DNA of 53,297 nt from assembly GCA_028821405.1 (NCBI GenBank), contig JAPPGK010000062.1, positions 1-53,297 on the forward strand, read 5' to 3'. Of the stretch, positions 1 to 9,377 are shown in pieces; the stretch's first letter is position 1, and each line of letters opens with the position of its first letter. The translations under genes were made by a program, and so were the position numbers. The DNA comes from Gammaproteobacteria bacterium (GTDB taxonomy: Bacteria; Pseudomonadota; Gammaproteobacteria; Pseudomonadales; Azotimanducaceae). The notes below the pieces were generated by a model. The model saw only the letters and a program-made list of their open reading frames with translations. It did not search any database and was not told where the DNA came from.

Positions 1-1143
1 ACCGTCGATGCCCAGTGCCAGCCGCGCCGTGTCGTGCTGGTAGTAGTTGATCTCCGGCGGCTGGCCGAAGCCGTAGGGTCGGCCCTGAAAGAAGACCGCT
101 TCGCCGAATGTGTTGCCGGGGTTGTTGGCGGGCACGAGGGGCGTGTTGAGCACCGGGAAACTCGGCGAGACATCCCGGCTGATGTCGTTCCGGGCGTAGC
201 CGAACTCCGCCCAAAGGCTTCCGGTGTCGTTGAGCGCTAAGTCGACTCGGCCCCAGGCTTGGGTTCGTTGTTCGTTGGGGACCGCAGTGATCTGGGGCCC
301 GTAGTCGAACCGGCAGATCGTGCCGGCGTCGGCAAGTTCCTGGAGCAGCCCGGCATACCGTTCGCACTGCGGGTCGGCGACCGTGCGACCGAGGGAGGGC
401 ACGTTGAAACTACCGGGATTGCCGAAGCCGCTGGTTGCGGGGCGCAGCCAGTCCACTTCGATCAGGACGAGGCTTGAACGGTCCAGGTAGCTGCCGGCCA
501 GCAGGAAATCCGCAGACCCCGCGTTGCCGCCGATCACGGCGTCCAGGACGAGGTCGTCCTGCGAGCCGTCGCTGACCCGGCTTCGGTATTCGGCCTGGAC
601 TTCGATGCCCTCGAAGCGTGATCGCGTGATGAAGTTGGCGACCCCCGCGACGGCTTCCGACCCGTAGATGGCCGTGGCGCCGTCCTTGAGGATTTCGACG
701 CGCTCGACGGCCAGCATCGGTACGAGTGCGGCGAGGTCCACGAAACTGGAACCGTCGTCGGTCTGCACGGACGACAGGACCTGACGACGACCGTTCAGCA
801 GCACCAGCGTCGAGGCGACGCCGAGACCGCGCAGGTTGATGTTGGCGGTGCCGACCGTGAAGTTCTGGGTCAGGTTGTCGGAGTTGTTCTCCGACCCGGC
901 GTTGATCGACAGGACCCCGACAAGGTCGCGGATGTCCTTGAGCCCGGCGTCGAGAAGGTCTTCGCCCTCGTAGCTCGACAACGGGGACGGGGAGTCGGCC
1001 TGGCGGGCGATCCGGCTACCGGTCTTGGCCGTGACGACAACCTCCTCGATGGCACCGGTTTGAGCGAGACCCGTGCCCGCGGCCATTGATGCGACACTGG
1101 CTGTCGCAACGGCAGCGTATTTTCTGACGGACTTTGCACGCAT
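1..1143 (-). CDS. TonB-dependent receptor, N-terminal part (runs off window)
   Basis: The N-terminal 381 residues of an outer-membrane TonB-dependent receptor; the C-terminal barrel lies beyond base 1. Start ATG at 1143-1141. A signal peptide (basic MRAKSVRKY, hydrophobic Ala-rich core, ending near LAQ) is followed by a TonB box (IEEVVVTAK) at about residues 32-40 and then a plug domain with the expected INLRGLG, LVLLNGRR, VERVEILKDGATAIYGSEAVAGVANFI-type order. The style (EEVVVTA, then SPSPLSSYEG) is that of gammaproteobacterial receptors for carbohydrates, vitamins or peptides; the substrate cannot be told from this part. It is divergent from the gene at 1264; a TATAGT at 1188-1193 is a weak promoter candidate between them. 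Confidence 0.93.
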   Translation of the reverse strand, partial: MRAKSVRKYAAVATASVASMAAGTGLAQTGAIEEVVVTAKTGSRIARQADSPSPLSSYEGEDLLDAGLKDIRDLVGVLSINAGSENNSDNLTQNFTVGTANINLRGLGVASTLVLLNGRRQVLSSVQTDDGSSFVDLAALVPMLAVERVEILKDGATAIYGSEAVAGVANFITRSRFEGIEVQAEYRSRVSDGSQDDLVLDAVIGGNAGSADFLLAGSYLDRSSLVLIEVDWLRPATSGFGNPGSFNVPSLGRTVADPQCERYAGLLQELADAGTICRFDYGPQITAVPNEQRTQAWGRVDLALNDTGSLWAEFGYARNDISRDVSPSFPVLNTPLVPANNPGNTFGEAVFFQGRPYGFGQPPEINYYQHDTARLALGIDG

Positions 1144-1263
1144 TGATGATGTGCCCGGTCGACTTCGGACGAATCGATGCATTCAAGTATAGTGCCCGCA
1201 CCCCTTGTCGCGATGCGGCCATTGACTTAAGCCCGGTCATCGGCCCCGACGTGGAGAAGTAGT

Positions 1264-2037
1264 ATGCGTAGCGACATGTCCAAGGTTATCGTCGAACGAC
1301 CCCGCTCCGGGGGCCGATGTCTCCGCAAGGGGAGGCGGCCCCGCGATCCTGACGACTTCCGCAAGCAGGTCGGCCTGCACCGCGCCGCCGTCGAGGCCGA
1401 CTCGTGGAAGGAACTGAACGAGAACCTTCAGCCTCTTCGGCGCTACCTGCACACCCAGGTCGGTCGACCTTGGGACAAGGTGTGGTCTGAGATATGCACG
1501 AACCTCAGACCTTCGTCCGCCGTACAGCAGCACGTGCGGGACCATGTCTTCGACTTCGTGGCGAGGGATGTCACGGTGCGCGAGGGCGAGTTCTACCTGG
1601 CGGGGCGTTTCCTGGGTCCGGGAGCGACGTTGCGCGAATCTTGGTACGAGCTCTGGATCGATCCGCGAACCGGGATCCTGCGCCGCAACAGGCACTACAA
1701 GACCTACCGTCAGCGCTCTCGCGAACGGCAACGCCGGCGCGAGGCCCTTGTCCGGCGGCGGATGGTCCCCGCGAGCGAGAACCGCCAGTATCACCTGTTG
1801 CATGACGGCGCGTGGTGGGAGGTGACGCTGAAGAAGGTGCCGACCTACGACCAAGTCCGTAGGGCTCGTTACGGTCCGCCGCGCAGGGTCCCCGTCGAAA
1901 AGGAAGTTCACGACGCCGTACTTGACGCGAAGCTCTCCGATTTACCTCGCGCGGTGCTCTATGATCGCCGCGGCGTGTACGCCGCGTCCAAACGCCAGCT
2001 ATCCAAGAAGGAAACGAAACGCCTCGGCCTGCGGTAG
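1264..2037 (+). CDS. Conserved uncharacterised protein, 257 aa
   Basis: No function can be assigned. The protein is very basic, with Arg/Lys-rich stretches (RQRSRERQRRRE near residue 150) and no signal peptide or membrane segment, so it is probably cytosolic. The N-terminal MSKVIVERPR-GGR pattern, the middle segment RRYLHTQVGRPWDKVWSEI and the block WIDPRTGILRRNRHY look like conserved family blocks; I recall similar sequences as an uncharacterised family found in several bacterial phyla, but cannot verify this here. A GGAG ribosome site at 1253-1256 supports the ATG at 1264; a second in-frame ATG is at 1276. It stands alone between a divergent receptor gene and the convergent fmt. Nucleic-acid binding is possible from charge alone, which is weak evidence. 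Confidence 0.8.
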   Translation: MRSDMSKVIVERPRSGGRCLRKGRRPRDPDDFRKQVGLHRAAVEADSWKELNENLQPLRRYLHTQVGRPWDKVWSEICTNLRPSSAVQQHVRDHVFDFVARDVTVREGEFYLAGRFLGPGATLRESWYELWIDPRTGILRRNRHYKTYRQRSRERQRRREALVRRRMVPASENRQYHLLHDGAWWEVTLKKVPTYDQVRRARYGPPRRVPVEKEVHDAVLDAKLSDLPRAVLYDRRGVYAASKRQLSKKETKRLGLR

Positions 2038-2047
2038 GTCGAGTGTC

Positions 2048-2983
2048 TCACGGGGCCCCGAAAAGGGCGCCGTCGAAAACGACCCGGGAGTAGCCGTTTG
2101 CCGCGCTCTGGATCGACATGGGCGTGCCCTTTCCGCGATTGAGCTGCACCGTCGACAAGCGCAGTGCCCCCTGGCCGCAGGAGATGCGCCAACCCTCGAC
2201 ATCGCGGCGCAGGGTTCCCGGGGGCGACGCCTCCTTGCCGGCGGTGGGATTGGCCTCAAGAATGCGCAGGCGGACACCGTCTGGCCCGGTTGTGAACGCT
2301 GCCATGCGACCCGAGAGCGCACGTACCTGGCGGTCGATCGCGACGGCATCGGCGTGCCAATCGATCAACGCCTCGGCACCGGTCAGCTTGTGGGCGTAGG
2401 TGGCCAAAGCGTCGTCTTGCGGTTCGGGCGAGAGGTCGGGTAGCGCTTCGAGAACCTCGAGGAGCGTATCCGCGCCAAGGACAGCGAGATCGGCAGTAGC
2501 CGTCGCGCCGAGGGCATCATCGCCTAGTGGCAACCGCCGCCGGCGGTACACCGGCCCGGCGTCCAGCTTCGACTCGATCCGCATGATGCTGACACCGGTC
2601 TCGGCATCGCCGGCCATGATCGCGCGTTCCACGGGCGCGGCACCCCGCCAGCGCGGCAGCAGGGACGCGTGGACGTTTATGCAATGGTGGCTGGGCGCTT
2701 CGAGGATGGACTGGGGAAGCAGAAGGCCGTAGGCGGCGACGACCAGCCAGTCGAACTGGGCAAGCGTAGATTCCTGGCCCGATAGCTGGGTTGGCGTTCG
2801 CACCACGATGCCCGCGTCCTCCGCCAGGGCGTGCACCGGACTCTTGGCGGTTCTTCTTCCGCGGCCCGTGGGCCGGGGCGGTTGCGTGTAGACCAGGTCG
2901 ACGCGGTGCGGGGAGTCCAGGAGCCGCGCAAGGATCGTCGCCGCGAACGCCGGCGCGCCCGCGAACGCCAGTCGCCATGCCAT
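2048..2983 (-). CDS. fmt: Methionyl-tRNA formyltransferase
   Basis: Transfers a formyl group from 10-formyl-tetrahydrofolate to Met-tRNAi, making the initiator for protein synthesis in the cytosol. The 311-residue length is typical. The N-terminus (LAFAGAPAFAATIL) matches the FAGTPEFA start of the family. The catalytic block NVHASLLPRWRGAAP contains the Asn and His of the hydrolase/transferase site, and DAGPVY holds the catalytic Asp. A C-terminal OB-like domain follows from about residue 200. It lies 16 bp downstream of def on the same strand, the usual def-fmt operon, and ends against the convergent 257-residue gene with only about 10 bp between them. Confidence 0.97.
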   Translation of the reverse strand: MAWRLAFAGAPAFAATILARLLDSPHRVDLVYTQPPRPTGRGRRTAKSPVHALAEDAGIVVRTPTQLSGQESTLAQFDWLVVAAYGLLLPQSILEAPSHHCINVHASLLPRWRGAAPVERAIMAGDAETGVSIMRIESKLDAGPVYRRRRLPLGDDALGATATADLAVLGADTLLEVLEALPDLSPEPQDDALATYAHKLTGAEALIDWHADAVAIDRQVRALSGRMAAFTTGPDGVRLRILEANPTAGKEASPPGTLRRDVEGWRISCGQGALRLSTVQLNRGKGTPMSIQSAANGYSRVVFDGALFGAP

Positions 2984-2999
2984 GTCGTCGTTGAGTGTC

Positions 3000-3536
3000 T
3001 CAGCCCCGGCCGGCGCGTGCGACTGCTGGCCGGCGACTGGAATCGGGCGCGCGTTTCTGCAGCTTCTTCTTGATGCGCTGCCGCTTCAGGCCGGAGAGAT
3101 AGTCCACGAACAACTTGCCGTCGAGGTGGTCGCACTCGTGCTGGATGCACACCGCGAGCAAACCCTCCGCCGTCATCGTGAACGCCTTGCCGTCCCGGTC
3201 GAGGGCGTTGACGCGGATGTGCGCCGCGCGCTCCACGGTCTCGTAGAAGCCGGGGACCGACAGACAGCCTTCCTCCCGTTCCTGCGTGCCCTCGGTGAAC
3301 TCGATCACGGGGTTGACGAAGGCATGGGGTTGGTCGTGCTCTGCCGAGACGTCGACGACCAGGACGCGCTTGTGGACGTTGACCTGCGTTGCGGCGAGGC
3401 CGATGCCGGGCGCGTCGTACATGGTTTCGAGGAGGTCGTCGATCAACCGCCGGATGTCGTCGTCGACCACTGCCACGGGCTTCGCCTTGTTGCGAAGCCG
3501 GGAGTCCGGGTAGTGGAGGACCTGCCGCAGGGCCAT
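3000..3536 (-). CDS. def: Peptide deformylase
   Basis: Removes the N-formyl group from nascent proteins, using a metal (Fe2+ or similar). All three family motifs are present: [14 protein letters not shown] and QHECDHLDG, giving the Cys and two His metal ligands and the catalytic Glu. The reading frame stays open upstream to 3719, but the family N-terminus begins with [11 protein letters not shown], so the ATG at 3536-3534 is chosen, giving 178 residues. The last residues are basic ([12 protein letters not shown]), probably contacting the ribosome as in E. coli. It is followed by fmt. Confidence 0.97.
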   Translation of the reverse strand: MALRQVLHYPDSRLRNKAKPVAVVDDDIRRLIDDLLETMYDAPGIGLAATQVNVHKRVLVVDVSAEHDQPHAFVNPVIEFTEGTQEREEGCLSVPGFYETVERAAHIRVNALDRDGKAFTMTAEGLLAVCIQHECDHLDGKLFVDYLSGLKRQRIKKKLQKRAPDSSRRPAVARAGRG

Positions 3537-3687
3537 GGGTACGAACGTCGTGAAATCTGAGGGGCGGAATGGTGGCACAAAGGCGCCGTGGTAGGAAATG
3601 CCTGCTACCGGCCTTGGAACCGGCCCGAGCTGGCCCGGTGTCGTCGGCGACTGCTCGGCCGAGCTCGAAAAGACACTTCCCCCGTCG

Positions 3688-5445
3688 CTATCGCACCTCG
3701 GGTTCGGACTTCGGCACATCCACCACGACGGTGACGATGTCGGTGTCGTGGTACTGCTGGTGGCGAACGGACGAGGCCAGGTGGTGCAGGAGGCGTAGCG
3801 AAATCTCCTTCTCGGGCGAGGTCTCGTCGAGCCGTTCGCTCAACAGGGCGATGCGGTCTTCGAGGTTCGCTTCGCCGGGCGCGGCGATGAACTCGAGGGC
3901 CGCACCCCCGTCTTGCTTGTGTACCGTCAGTTGCAGACGCCTAGGCGCCGCGTCGGGTTCTTCCTCGTCGTGCAGCAGCGTGAGCATCGTTTCCTCGCTG
4001 GCGGCATCGAGACGTCGCGTCATGGCCTCGTCCCAGCCGTAGCGCGATGCGCAATCGGCCAGGAATTCACGGATCTCCGTCAACGCGCCGAGCTCGAAGG
4101 CGAGTTCGATGCGACGTCGACGCGGCGCGGTCAACTCGACGAAGAGAGTAAGCAGGATCGCGGCGAGGCCGCCGGCGGTCATGCCGTTCTGAAGCAGACC
4201 CCCGGCGAAATCCGCCACGTACTCCGGAAAGATAACGCCGTTCTGGAAGCCGACACCGAGCCAGAACGAGACACCCACGATCAGCCCTTTGCGGTAGTCC
4301 ACCCCGTCTTGGACGATGATCTTCATGCCGACCACGAACAGCATGGCTAGCAGCACCGTCACGTAGGCGGCTGCCACGGGGCCGGGGATGGCCAGGACCA
4401 CGGCCAACGCCTTGGGGAAGAACGCGAACGCGACCATCACGATGCCCAGCACGAGGCCCACGACGCGGGCACCGACGCCGGTGAGTTCGGTCACGGAGAC
4501 GCTCGACGAATAGGTTGTGTTGGGTACCGTGCCGGCAAGTCCCGACAGCAGGTTGCCCACCCCATCGGCCGCCACCGCACCTTGCACGGCCCGGAAGTCC
4601 ACGGCGCGGCGACGCTTCCAGGAAACCCGTTGTATCGCCACCGAGTCGCCGATGGTCTCGATGGCGCCGACCAGGGTGACGAAGATGAAGGCCGGCAGCA
4701 GCGACCAGAAAGCGGCGCCGAAGTCGAGATCGAAACCGGGCCAGCCGAGTGTGGGAAACCCGATCCACGACGCCTCGGCAACCCGTTCGGTGTCGTAGAG
4801 ACCGAAGAAGGCGGCCACCACGGATCCGACCACGACGCCGATGACGGGTGCCCAGAGGCGCAGCGCACCGCTCGCTTTCAGGGCGATTGCGCAGACGGTG
4901 ACTAGGGTGGCGACCGCGCTCAAGGACGCACCGTGGGCCGGTGCGCCTTCCGGGACCTCGGTGAGCATCCCGAAAATGATCGGCATGACGGTTACCGCGA
5001 TCAGCATGATCACGGTGCCCGCGACGGTTGGCGTCAGCACCCGGCGGAAGAGGGACAGGCGCGCCGAGAACGCGAACTGGAAGAGCGCGGAAATGACCAC
5101 CAGGGTCGCAAGCAGCGCGGGACCACCCTCGACCAGGGCCGTCACGCAGATGGCGATGAACGCGCCGGAGGTGCCCATGGCTAGCACGTAGCCGGCGCCG
5201 ATGCGACCAAGGCGAATCGCCTGCAGCACCGTGGTCGTGCCGCTGATGGCCACGGCGGCGAACACCGCCCAGGCGAGATAGGTCTCGCTGCCGCCGGCGG
5301 CGCGGATCACGATCGCTGGCGTCAGCACGATGCCGGCGACGATCAGCACCATGAGTTGCACGCCGAGACCCACGGAAAGGGGGAGCGGCGGTTGTTCATC
5401 CGCTTCGTAGCGGACCGACGTGGGAAGATCGTTGCCGGTAGCCAT
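3688..5445 (-). CDS. NCS2-family purine/pyrimidine permease with C-terminal degenerate HATPase-like domain
   Basis: An inner-membrane nucleobase:cation symporter of the NCS2 (UraA/XanQ) family. Residues 20-435 hold about 12-14 hydrophobic segments, and the family signature region reads [19 protein letters not shown], close to the PNTTYG of UraA. About 140 residues follow the last membrane segment (446-576). Their layout resembles the anti-sigma-factor/RsbW-type ATPase fold: an [11 protein letters not shown] helix where an N-box would lie, and a final [14 protein letters not shown] helix followed by a strand. The N-box Asn and the glycine-rich lid are not recognisable, so ATP binding is doubtful. 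The substrate (uracil, xanthine or urate) is not determined. It sits between def and the divergent dprA, a place where E. coli has unrelated genes. Confidence 0.88.
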   Translation of the reverse strand: MATGNDLPTSVRYEADEQPPLPLSVGLGVQLMVLIVAGIVLTPAIVIRAAGGSETYLAWAVFAAVAISGTTTVLQAIRLGRIGAGYVLAMGTSGAFIAICVTALVEGGPALLATLVVISALFQFAFSARLSLFRRVLTPTVAGTVIMLIAVTVMPIIFGMLTEVPEGAPAHGASLSAVATLVTVCAIALKASGALRLWAPVIGVVVGSVVAAFFGLYDTERVAEASWIGFPTLGWPGFDLDFGAAFWSLLPAFIFVTLVGAIETIGDSVAIQRVSWKRRRAVDFRAVQGAVAADGVGNLLSGLAGTVPNTTYSSSVSVTELTGVGARVVGLVLGIVMVAFAFFPKALAVVLAIPGPVAAAYVTVLLAMLFVVGMKIIVQDGVDYRKGLIVGVSFWLGVGFQNGVIFPEYVADFAGGLLQNGMTAGGLAAILLTLFVELTAPRRRRIELAFELGALTEIREFLADCASRYGWDEAMTRRLDAASEETMLTLLHDEEEPDAAPRRLQLTVHKQDGGAALEFIAAPGEANLEDRIALLSERLDETSPEKEISLRLLHHLASSVRHQQYHDTDIVTVVVDVPKSEPEVR

Positions 5446-5458
5446 GCTGTGCCTTGTC

Positions 5459-5485
5459 GTAGGGGCGACCCTAGCGGTCGCCCGG
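5459..5485 (+). repeat. REP-like palindromic repeat, copy 1
   Basis: Contains GGGCGACC, a 5-base spacer (CTAGC) and GGTCGCCC, a perfect 8-bp stem, preceded by GTAG. The same core recurs at 32909 and 35176, with degenerate versions at 22236, 28276, 28314 and possibly 38342. This copy lies just upstream of the permease start codon. Confidence 0.75.
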
Positions 5486-5764
5486 CTTCAGGCGACAAAC
5501 GCGGCCGCCACGCGACTTCTCGTCGGAACATCATACGGCGAATGCCCTCATCGAGTGGGAGATCGCCTACGGCAACAAGGGCGGATGGACTACAGATACC
5601 GCGCAGCGATCCGGCTACGATCGACAAAGCCGATCACGTCCCCGGCCATGCTGCGGACGTATAGGGACACGTGCGGCGAGCGTACGGGCGGACCCGCACC
5701 GCACGTTTGGGCGACGCCAGACGCGACCCTTTACGGGTTCCCATTGGAGTTTGGATAACGCTAG

Positions 5765-6640
5765 ATGGCCAAATCCGACACAGCCCTGCCGTGGCGGGAC
5801 CTGCCGCTGGCACTGCGATCGATCCCGGACCCCCCGAGGCGGCTTTTCTGCCGTGGCGACCCCGATGCCCTCAACGGTCCGGCGGTGGCGGTCGTGGGCA
5901 GTCGGCGCTGCACCCGGCAGGGGCGGGAACTGGCGTTCGCGTTGGCCCGCGACCTCGTGGCCCAAGGGCTCAGCGTCGTCAGTGGCCTGGCCTATGGCAT
6001 CGACGCCGCGGCGCACCGGGGTGCGTTGGCGGCCCGGGAAGACGGTTTGACCGATGCCGCGTCGCGCCCGCCGACGGTGGCAGTGCTCGGTAGCGGACTC
6101 GACAACATCTATCCTCGGGCCCATGCCCGACTCGCGGCGGCCATCATCGATGCGGGCGGTGCCGTGGTTACCGAGCACGAGCACGATGAAGGACCCCGCA
6201 AACAGCATTTCCCGGCCCGTAACCGCATTGTCAGCGGACTCTGCCTCGGGGTCGTCATCGTGGAGGCGTCGGACAGGAGCGGATCGCTCATCACCGCGCG
6301 CCTGGCGTTGGAACAGGGCCGCGACGTCATGGCCGTCCCCTCGTTGGTGTCGAGCCCCCTGTCGGCGGGATGCCACCGCTTGATCCGGCAGGGTGCCGCC
6401 CTCGTCGAGAACGCCGAACACGTGCTGGAAGCGTTGGAGCTCGAGTGGGCCGAGCCCTCGAGCGCAACGACCGAGCCGACGGATCCCGTGTTTGCCGCCG
6501 TCGGCGCAACGGTGACAACCGTGGACGCGATCATCGCGGGCACGGGCCTGTCCGTCGAAGCGGTCCTCGAGCGTTTGGTGGAACTCGAGATTGGCGGGCA
6601 TGTCGTGGAACACGCCGGCGGCTATATGCGCTGCCCGTAG
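5765..6640 (+). CDS. dprA: DNA-processing protein DprA (Smf)
   Basis: A Rossmann-fold single-strand DNA binding protein that loads RecA onto incoming DNA during natural transformation. The 291 residues carry the family core: VAVVGSRRCTRQG, VVSGLAYGIDAAAHRGAL, TVAVLGSGLDNIYP, FPARNRIVSGL and VIVEASDRSGSLITARLALEQGR. A C-terminal winged-helix-like segment (about 220-291) ends the protein. It starts with ATG at 5765 and is divergent from the permease. No other competence genes are in view. The stop codon TAG begins a GTAGGGG run like that of the dispersed repeat. Confidence 0.95.
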   Translation: MAKSDTALPWRDLPLALRSIPDPPRRLFCRGDPDALNGPAVAVVGSRRCTRQGRELAFALARDLVAQGLSVVSGLAYGIDAAAHRGALAAREDGLTDAASRPPTVAVLGSGLDNIYPRAHARLAAAIIDAGGAVVTEHEHDEGPRKQHFPARNRIVSGLCLGVVIVEASDRSGSLITARLALEQGRDVMAVPSLVSSPLSAGCHRLIRQGAALVENAEHVLEALELEWAEPSSATTEPTDPVFAAVGATVTTVDAIIAGTGLSVEAVLERLVELEIGGHVVEHAGGYMRCP

Positions 6641-6704
6641 GGGGGCTTGTCCTCGACCGAACCGGCAGCACCAGGCCGTGCGTTTCGCGGCCGACGGATC
6701 GGGT

Positions 6705-6733
6705 TTGTTCCATGGCAGAACGGCGGGTATATT
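6705..6733 (+). promoter_or_regulatory. Candidate sigma-70 promoter for purE
   Basis: TTGTTC (6705-6710), a 17-bp spacer and TATATT (6728-6733) lie about 60 bp before the purE start codon, in a region richer in A and T than its surroundings. Inferred from pattern only. Confidence 0.45.
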
Positions 6734-6793
6734 CGGCTGCTTCCTTTTTCGCCGGAAGGCTTTTTCGTACCAGACTAGGACTAGGAGCACGCG

Positions 6794-7297
6794 ATGCCTT
6801 GGGTTGCCGTACTAATGGGTTCCGAATCGGATTGGCCGATCATGCAGTCCTGTACCGAGACGCTCGACGCTTTGGGCGTCGGGTTCGAGGTGCGAGTGAC
6901 TTCCGCCCACCGGACGCCTGCGGGAACCGCCGAATACGTTGCGGACGCGGCGGAGCGGGATTGCCGGGTTTTCGTATGCGCGGCGGGTCTTGCCGCCCAC
7001 TTGGCAGGCGCGGTGGCGGCGCACACCACCCGCCCGGTCATCGGCGTGCCCATCGACGGCGGGCCTTTCAATGGCGCGGATTCGCTCCTGTCCACGGTGA
7101 TGATGCCCGGCGGGGTGCCGGTCGCCACCGTGGCCGTCGGCAAGGCGGGCGCCAAGAATGCCGGGTATCTCGCAGCGCAGATCCTCGCGGTTGCCGATGA
7201 CGAACTCGCGCAACGGATCGCGGCGGATCGACAGGCGAATGCGGCCAAGGTCGCTTCCCAGAACGAGTCTGTGCAGCAGTCACTCGCCGCTTCGTAG
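6794..7297 (+). CDS. purE: N5-carboxyaminoimidazole ribonucleotide mutase
   Basis: Catalyses the conversion of N5-CAIR to CAIR in de novo purine synthesis. The 167-residue length and the motifs MGSESDWPIM, VTSAHRTP and the GVPIDGGPFNGADSLLS loop are those of class I PurE. An AGGAG ribosome site at 6783-6787 supports the ATG. purK, the usual partner, is absent next door; instead tsaC follows, an order also seen in other gammaproteobacteria around the fmt/aroE region. The C-terminus extends about ten residues past the E. coli enzyme. Confidence 0.96.
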   Translation: MPWVAVLMGSESDWPIMQSCTETLDALGVGFEVRVTSAHRTPAGTAEYVADAAERDCRVFVCAAGLAAHLAGAVAAHTTRPVIGVPIDGGPFNGADSLLSTVMMPGGVPVATVAVGKAGAKNAGYLAAQILAVADDELAQRIAADRQANAAKVASQNESVQQSLAAS

Positions 7298-7319
7298 CGC
7301 GAGGCAAACAAGAGGCTCC

Positions 7320-7883
7320 ATGTCGGCGGGCGGCATGTCCGGGGACGACCTTCGCCGCGCGGCCGACGTGCTGCGTGGCGGCGGCGTCGTCGCCCACGCC
7401 AGCGAGGGTGTGTGGGGGTTGGCCTGTGATCCCTTCAACCGGCAAGCCGTCGGGCGCGTGATCGACATCAAGGGACGGGATGCGGACAAGGGTCTTATCG
7501 TCATCGCCGATCGCGCCGACGTCTTCGCCGAGGAACTGGCCTCCCTCGAGTCCAACACGGCGGCCCAAGTTCGGGCAAGCTGGCCCGGTGCCGTCACCTG
7601 GGTCGTACCCAACGGCCGGTTTCCGGAATGGATCACGGGTGGGCGCGACACGGTGGCGGTTCGAGTGCCCGACCACGCCCAGGCACGGGCATTGGCCCAG
7701 GCCTTCGGAGGTGCCATCGTATCCACGTCGGCGAACCGAAGCGGCTCGGAACCGGCCAGGACGGCCGAAGCGGTGGCGGAAACGCTCGGCGACCGATTGG
7801 ACTTCATACTGCCCGGTACGGTTGGTTCGCGCGAGGGCCCGAGCCGCATCGTGGACGCGGCGGACGGGGAAGCGCTCCGATGA
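7320..7883 (+). CDS. tsaC: L-threonylcarbamoyladenylate synthase (TsaC/YrdC)
   Basis: Makes threonylcarbamoyl-AMP for the t6A modification of ANN-decoding tRNAs. The 187-residue product has the YrdC-domain features: the HASEGVWGLACDPFN substrate region (usually YPTEAVYGLGCDP), KGRDADKGLIVIA, WPGAVTWVVP, VAVRVPDH and IVSTSANRSG. The start is the ATG at 7320, which leaves a 22-bp gap after purE; the frame is open further upstream, but only over purE. The stop overlaps the aroE start as ATGA, implying translational coupling. The length fits the short TsaC class rather than the long Sua5 class. Confidence 0.94.
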   Translation: MSAGGMSGDDLRRAADVLRGGGVVAHASEGVWGLACDPFNRQAVGRVIDIKGRDADKGLIVIADRADVFAEELASLESNTAAQVRASWPGAVTWVVPNGRFPEWITGGRDTVAVRVPDHAQARALAQAFGGAIVSTSANRSGSEPARTAEAVAETLGDRLDFILPGTVGSREGPSRIVDAADGEALR

Positions 7884-8683
7884 CCGATCGCTATGCCGTT
7901 ATCGGCAATCCGGTGGGCCACAGCCTGTCGCCGCGAATCCATGCTGCATTCGCCGGGCGCACCGGGCAGGACATGGAGTACGGCAGGCTCGAAGCGCCGA
8001 CCAATGGTTTCGCGCGCGCCGCGGGTGAGTTTCTCGGGGCCGGGGGCAGGGGTCTCAACGTCACCCTGCCGTTCAAGTTGGACGCATGGCGCTGGGTGGA
8101 CAGCCACGACGAAGCCGCCGCAGCGAGTGGTGCGGTGAACACCATCGTTGTCGACGGCAAACACAATCGGGGCTGCAACACCGACGGCATCGGCCTGACC
8201 CGGGATCTCCTCGACAACCTCGGCTGGAAACTCGACGGCGCACGGACGCTCCTGCTCGGTGCCGGGGGGGCTGCGCAGGGCGCCATCGGGTCGTTGATGC
8301 GGGCCGGTGCCACGCTCACGGTCGCCAACCGGACCAAGTCGAGGGCGGAGTCCTTGGCGGCTCGCTTCGGCATCGCGAATGCGGGCCTCGATGAGGTCGA
8401 CGCGGGCTGGGATGTGGTGGTGAACGCCACTTCTGCATCCGTTGCCGGCATCGGTGGGTTGGTTGACCCGAGGGTCGTGATGGACAGTCGCTGCTACGAC
8501 ATGTTCTATGCGCTGGACAGCCCGACGCCGTTTTGCGCGTGGGCCACGGGGCACGGTGCCAAGGCCGTTAGCGATGGCCTTGGCATGTTGATCGAGCAGG
8601 CGGCACAGGCGTTCTTCCTATGGCGGGACGTTCGACCCGAAACTGCCGGCATCACGGCGCTGCTGCGTTCCGATGCGCGCTGA
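7880..8683 (+). CDS. aroE: Shikimate dehydrogenase
   Basis: NADP-dependent reduction of 3-dehydroshikimate to shikimate, step four of chorismate synthesis. The 267-residue protein shows the substrate motif GHSLSPRIH, NVTLPFK with the catalytic Lys, NTDG with the catalytic Asp, the nucleotide-binding GAGGAAQG and the NADP-selecting NRT. The ATG at 7880 overlaps the tsaC stop. The frame is open further upstream over tsaC, but AroE homology starts at MTDRYAVIGNP. It overlaps the next gene by 11 bp, so tsaC-aroE-SURF1-ctaA-SCO1 may be one transcript. Confidence 0.96.
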   Translation: MTDRYAVIGNPVGHSLSPRIHAAFAGRTGQDMEYGRLEAPTNGFARAAGEFLGAGGRGLNVTLPFKLDAWRWVDSHDEAAAASGAVNTIVVDGKHNRGCNTDGIGLTRDLLDNLGWKLDGARTLLLGAGGAAQGAIGSLMRAGATLTVANRTKSRAESLAARFGIANAGLDEVDAGWDVVVNATSASVAGIGGLVDPRVVMDSRCYDMFYALDSPTPFCAWATGHGAKAVSDGLGMLIEQAAQAFFLWRDVRPETAGITALLRSDAR

Positions 8684-9377
8684 CCGACCAAGACGTTTCC
8701 TTCCGGGCCGCGCATTGACGCTGCAAGTAGCGGCCGCACTGGCCACCACGGTGGGCCTCTCGACGTGGCAGGTCAGCCGGGCGCTCGACAAGATGGCCTT
8801 GGCGAATGAGTACGATGAGCGGTTGCGGGCCCAACCCGTGGATGCCGCCCGTTATTCTGTCCAGACGCCGGATTTCACCCGTCTCGCGTTGACCGGACGG
8901 TACGATCCGGTGCAATCGTTCCTGGTGGCCGGACGACCGCGTGCCCGGGGCGTCGACGTGATTTCCGTACTGGTCACCGATGCGGGCCGCTTCCTTGTCA
9001 ACCGGGGCCGGGCGTTGCGCTCGCCATCGGGGTCCGGGCCGGAGACGCCGAGCGAGCGGGTCTCGGTGGTCGGCGTGGTCTGGCCGACGCCGCCGGTATC
9101 GGCCGCACTTCGCCCGGAGGCCTGGACCGACGAATGGCCGAAGCATGCGCGCGTGGTGAATCCGGAGCGCATGGCCCAAGTGTCGGGTGCCCATCCCCGG
9201 GAGGTCCGGCTCGAGCCGGGTGGTGCGGGTGTGTTCCGGGCCGCGCCGCTCGGTTGGGACTACGCCCCCGGCCAACACTGGAGCTACGCGGTTCAGTGGC
9301 TCGTGATCGGCACGGCGATTGCGCTGGGGTTCGTTCTGATCGGATATCGACGAGGCCGGGAGTCCGGCGATGGGTGA
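8673..9377 (+). CDS. SURF1-family cytochrome oxidase biogenesis protein
   Basis: An inner-membrane protein that helps assemble the haem a centre of aa3-type cytochrome c oxidase. The 234 residues have the SURF1 plan: an N-terminal membrane helix (TLQVAAALATTVGLS), then STWQVSRALDK, which matches the LGxWQxxRxxxK signature, a periplasmic domain with LTGRYD, and a C-terminal helix that follows HWSYAVQW (family signature HxxYAxQW). It overlaps both aroE and ctaA, fitting an oxidase-assembly operon with ctaA and SCO1. The structural oxidase genes are not in the window. Confidence 0.93.
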   Translation: MRADRPRRFLPGRALTLQVAAALATTVGLSTWQVSRALDKMALANEYDERLRAQPVDAARYSVQTPDFTRLALTGRYDPVQSFLVAGRPRARGVDVISVLVTDAGRFLVNRGRALRSPSGSGPETPSERVSVVGVVWPTPPVSAALRPEAWTDEWPKHARVVNPERMAQVSGAHPREVRLEPGGAGVFRAAPLGWDYAPGQHWSYAVQWLVIGTAIALGFVLIGYRRGRESGDG

